Below are positions 60,918-64,000 of a stretch of 64,000 nucleotides of DNA, piece after piece (position 1 is the stretch's first letter; each line of letters opens with the position of its first letter). The notes below the pieces were generated by a model. It did not search any database and was not told the origin of the DNA. It saw only the letters and a program-made list of their open reading frames with translations. The stretch comes from Litomosoides sigmodontis (lineage: Eukaryota > Nematoda > Chromadorea > Rhabditida > Onchocercidae): contig OY718806.1 in assembly GCA_963070105.1 (NCBI GenBank), positions 1,431,365 to 1,495,364 on the forward strand. Direction: 5' to 3'. Both the position numbers and the translations under genes were made by a program.

Positions 60918-63319
60918 ATGAGAGAAGGAACCGATCGTATGTGACAGGAGAAGGAGGTAGGAGTGGAGCATGAGATGAGGAAGAGATATTGTCTAAAGAT
61001 AAAAAACGAAAAAGCTAGCTAATGGTCATTTCCATCTCTCTCTCTCTCTCTCTATGTTTCTCTCTCCCTTTCACTCTTTTTTTAGGATATAATTAATGAA
61101 TGCATAATGTTGGAATAAATTAAAATTCGGTATACTTTATTTGAATGAAAGCGCAAAATTATCGGCCGTAGGAATTAGAGCTTAAAAATGCTTAAATGGA
61201 AATTTCATGAAATTACAATTCACTCAAAAAAAAAAGTTAAAATATCATCTATATGTAGTATTTATTTTTCATTATTTTTTTTGAGAGGTTCTTTTTTCCA
61301 TCCCCTTTTTTCCCCCGATATACTTTGGGAAATAAGAATTCTTTTCTGCATCCATAAAAAATTATTCTTTGAAATTTGATAATTCTTTTGGATAAAATAA
61401 ATGATAAAATAAATAAAATAAATTGATAGAATAAAATAATTTTGATAATTCCTTGAGAAACAAAGAGAAATAATTCATCTGTTCCTCTGGCAATTGACTC
61501 ATTTTGGCCTAACCGTTATCGATGGTGCCAAAAGTTGATTTTATCGATATCGCCAGATGCACCGATTCACCACTACCGTTTAATAATTCAACAACAGATA
61601 TCCATCCTGCTCGATTGCATTTTCGTTAAATTACATACTGCTAAATTTAGTGCTAAATTTTAGTTAGCTTATTAATTTTTGCGAAAAAACAAAAGGTGGA
61701 AAAGACATTGGAAAAATTAAATTAACAGTTAGGCAGTGGAGAGAGAAAAGAAATGAATGATACGGAGTGATAGAAAGTGATACTCAATGCTATTAATGAA
61801 ATTAGAAATGCTTAAAGGCGAAAGAAATGGAAATTAAATTTATAGAAATATAAAGTTGAATTTAGAAATGTACAAATAAATTACGCATTCATTTAATAAT
61901 TTTTATAACCAATCGTAATGCAAAATAAATTATATTTTATGATAAAATTTCACCATTCAATAACAAATAAATATTTAGTAAATTAAAAAATATTTAGTAT
62001 TTACATTTGCCTCTTTCCTCTTCTTCTTCTCCTCTATGATCATCCGCATATTCGCTTTCGCTATTAAAAGATTTGAATAATTTGGAAAAAAGTATGATAA
62101 TACTAAAAATAGTAATTCAGCAATGATAAGAGTACTAACACTGGTAAGCTGAAGTGTTAAAATAAGCTTGGCTATAACTAAAATAAGTTTCGTTTAAGGC
62201 TGTAACTGAGTATGAATAGATATAGTTTGATAATTAACCAGATAAGTAGCCAGATCAATTATACTATTGATAATTTTAGAGATGAAACGTCTACATCTAA
62301 TTTAAACACTGCAATGTCGTAATATATTGCACTGTGATGCTGTTGTTGTAAAATTAAATTAAATTAGTAAAAGCTATCGGAACTGTCCGGATAATATTCG
62401 CAGCATTGTTAGCAACTGTTCAAAATTTCTCCTAGCAATATTTTACGAATTGATTATCTTTTAATTTGAAAATTTCGAAAATTTTCATCCATTTTAAACG
62501 AAATAATTGTTATGCGAATAGTTTCAATTAGAAATGGAAAAAATTTTTTTACAACAATGAAAAATATTTGATAGCAAATGCTAGCGCTTCTTCTTGCTAT
62601 GCATTCGCATTGAAGAATTTGGCAATAAAAAAATTGTGCAAAAATTTCATAAGAAAAGGAACGGAAAAAAGGCAGAAGAAAGAGATGAGAATTATTAAAT
62701 TGCATTAAACGAATTGAACATTTTAAGTGAACACAAGGAGCAACGACTACTTTAGCAAATAAATTTAGCAAAAATTCTTCGCCCAAATTATGAATATTTT
62801 ACACATTGAGCTATCGTTGAATAACATTTTTTTTTTAATTTCGAAAAAAAAACACCCAAAGATTTTTTGTGCAATGGAAATGAAAGAATTAGAAATAAGA
62901 GAATCTGAAAATCAGCATCGGTAATGTTAGAGAGGAAATAAAAACAACAGCACAATTATTGAATTTATTTACTTATTCACTATTATCATCATCATCATCA
63001 TTTTCAACAGTTTCAATAATTTTCAATTGCATTGCAGTATGGAAGTATGCCAGATAGTGACTTAAATTCATAAATGCATGAAAAAAAAATGGCGAAATTA
63101 AAATATAGTAATACCGAAAATAAGTTGATAACGATGGACAGATGTTAAAAGAAGATTCCCATCTTTTAGTGCACGCAATTATAATTGAAATTCTAGTTCA
63201 TTTCACTGAAATTAATTTAATATTCCAGGAATAATATGAACAGAAATTATTGCTATTTGAAATAACACATTTTCATTCTTATTTCAGCATTTAAAATGCA
63301 ATTCATAGGGAGCAAAAAA

Positions 63320-63391
63320 AGGAGCGAGATAGATCGATGAAATGAATGATAGAGAGATAGATCGATGGATCGATAGATCGATAGATAGATG
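63320..63391 (+). repeat. GATC/GATA-type tetranucleotide repeat
   Basis: Interrupted GATA and GATC words (AGATAGATCGATGGATCGATAG-like). The palindromic GATC/ATCGAT content gives partly self-complementary DNA. Confidence 0.85.
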
Positions 63392-64000
63392 AATTGAATA
63401 ATAAAGAGAAATTTGTCGGGGAAGGAAAAAATAATGAGGGATTTATGGGATGAGTTATGCGCAAAATGATAACTAAATGTGGAGCTTTGACAAGGGCATA
63501 CAAATTCGTTAGTTATTGAATGTGTTCCTCCCTTTTGGGGAAAAAAAATTAAATAAAATAAGGAAAGAAGCAAAAAAGAAGTTTCCACTCACTACCTAGA
63601 AGTAGTAACAAAGAAATTGATTACAAAGGGAGAGAGGGAGAGAGAGAGAGGGAGGGAGAAAGACAGGAAAGGAATGAGGGAGAGATGGCAAAGAAATTCT
63701 TTTCGTTGATAAATTGGACAGCACCGGCACCGTAATCATCATTTTGAATTCGCTCGTTCAACAAAGATAGAGGACGGAAGAAAAGAATGGAGGAGAAAAA
63801 AAAAAGGAAGGAGAAAGGAATCGAAAGAAGTAGTAATGATTGTAGAAAAATTTTTAAAAATATTTTTGAAACAAATTTAATCTATGGAAGGATGAATGAA
63901 TGAATGTGCCACAAGGACGAAAATGTAGTATTTTATCAATTTTTTTCCAAATTAAATTTTTAAATTATCAATTTTAACAATCGATAAAAATGTGTGAAAT

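Larger units (their letters stand above)
59963..64000. other. Upstream region of TTYH; no supported gene
   Basis: AT-rich and purine-rich DNA with poly-G (60902-60917), CT (61037-61051) and GATC/GATA (63320-63390) repeats. The piece at 61505-61630 is unusually balanced in composition and open on both strands: plus-strand ATG at 61523 gives 35 codons (MVPKVDFIDIARC), and a minus-strand frame reads SVVELLNGSGESVHLAIS. No splice signals allow a gene call. Confidence 0.4.

Noticed and set aside
63700..63780. Minus-strand piece reading RPLSLLNERIQNDDYGAGAVQF
   Set aside because: Reasonable residue mix but no acceptor precedes it and no start or partner exon lies within the window.

Overview
The window looks like nuclear DNA of a parasitic nematode, most likely a spirurid or filarial (clade III) worm. 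It is very AT-rich. Genes are split into many small exons by GT-AG introns full of T runs, with short T-rich acceptors. Several genes have a strong TTTCAG- or TTTTAG-type acceptor just 5' of the start codon, as expected for spliced-leader trans-splicing. The recognised proteins are animal families with nematode-like features. The species assignment is inference; no marker gene fixes it.

Five multi-exon genes could be rebuilt with every splice phase consistent. (1) A type I inositol polyphosphate 5-phosphatase (ipp-5/INPP5A type), plus strand, 3599-8167, 10 exons, 423 aa. (2) An ETS1/2-class transcription factor, plus strand, 30086-34341, 5 exons, 333 aa, with poly-His and poly-Gln tracts. (3) A forkhead factor of FOXJ type, minus strand, 44112-38034, 8 exons, about 353 aa, whose first intron carries a 2.4 kb 8-bp satellite. 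(4) An astacin metalloprotease (NAS family: prodomain, astacin, EGF, CUB), plus strand, 48533-52389, 14 exons, 539 aa, with a possible alternative membrane-anchor exon at 53735-53958. (5) A tweety-homologue membrane protein (TTYH), minus strand, 59878-54149, 11 exons, 541 aa. ETS/FOX and astacin/TTYH are convergent pairs; FOX/astacin is divergent. There is no operon-like tight spacing and no obvious shared pathway.

Layout: 1-3.6 kb is non-coding with a 667-bp ATT array; 3.6-8.2 kb is the phosphatase; 8.2-30 kb is gene-poor, with a few unassigned coding-like exons near 11.7-13.8 kb, then very long AAT/ATT arrays (17.9-19.3 and 24.3-26.2 kb) and a 13-bp minisatellite (20.6-21.1 kb); 30-34.3 kb is ETS; 36.6-44.1 kb is FOX; 48.5-54 kb is astacin; 54.1-60 kb is TTYH; 60-64 kb is non-coding and repeat-rich. 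The most useful leads are the possible membrane-anchored astacin isoform, the GC-AG intron in the phosphatase, the opposed kilobase-scale AAT and ATT arrays, and the unassigned exon chain. I saw no mobile element, CRISPR array, rRNA or tRNA I could support, and nothing that amounts to a clearly new biological system.
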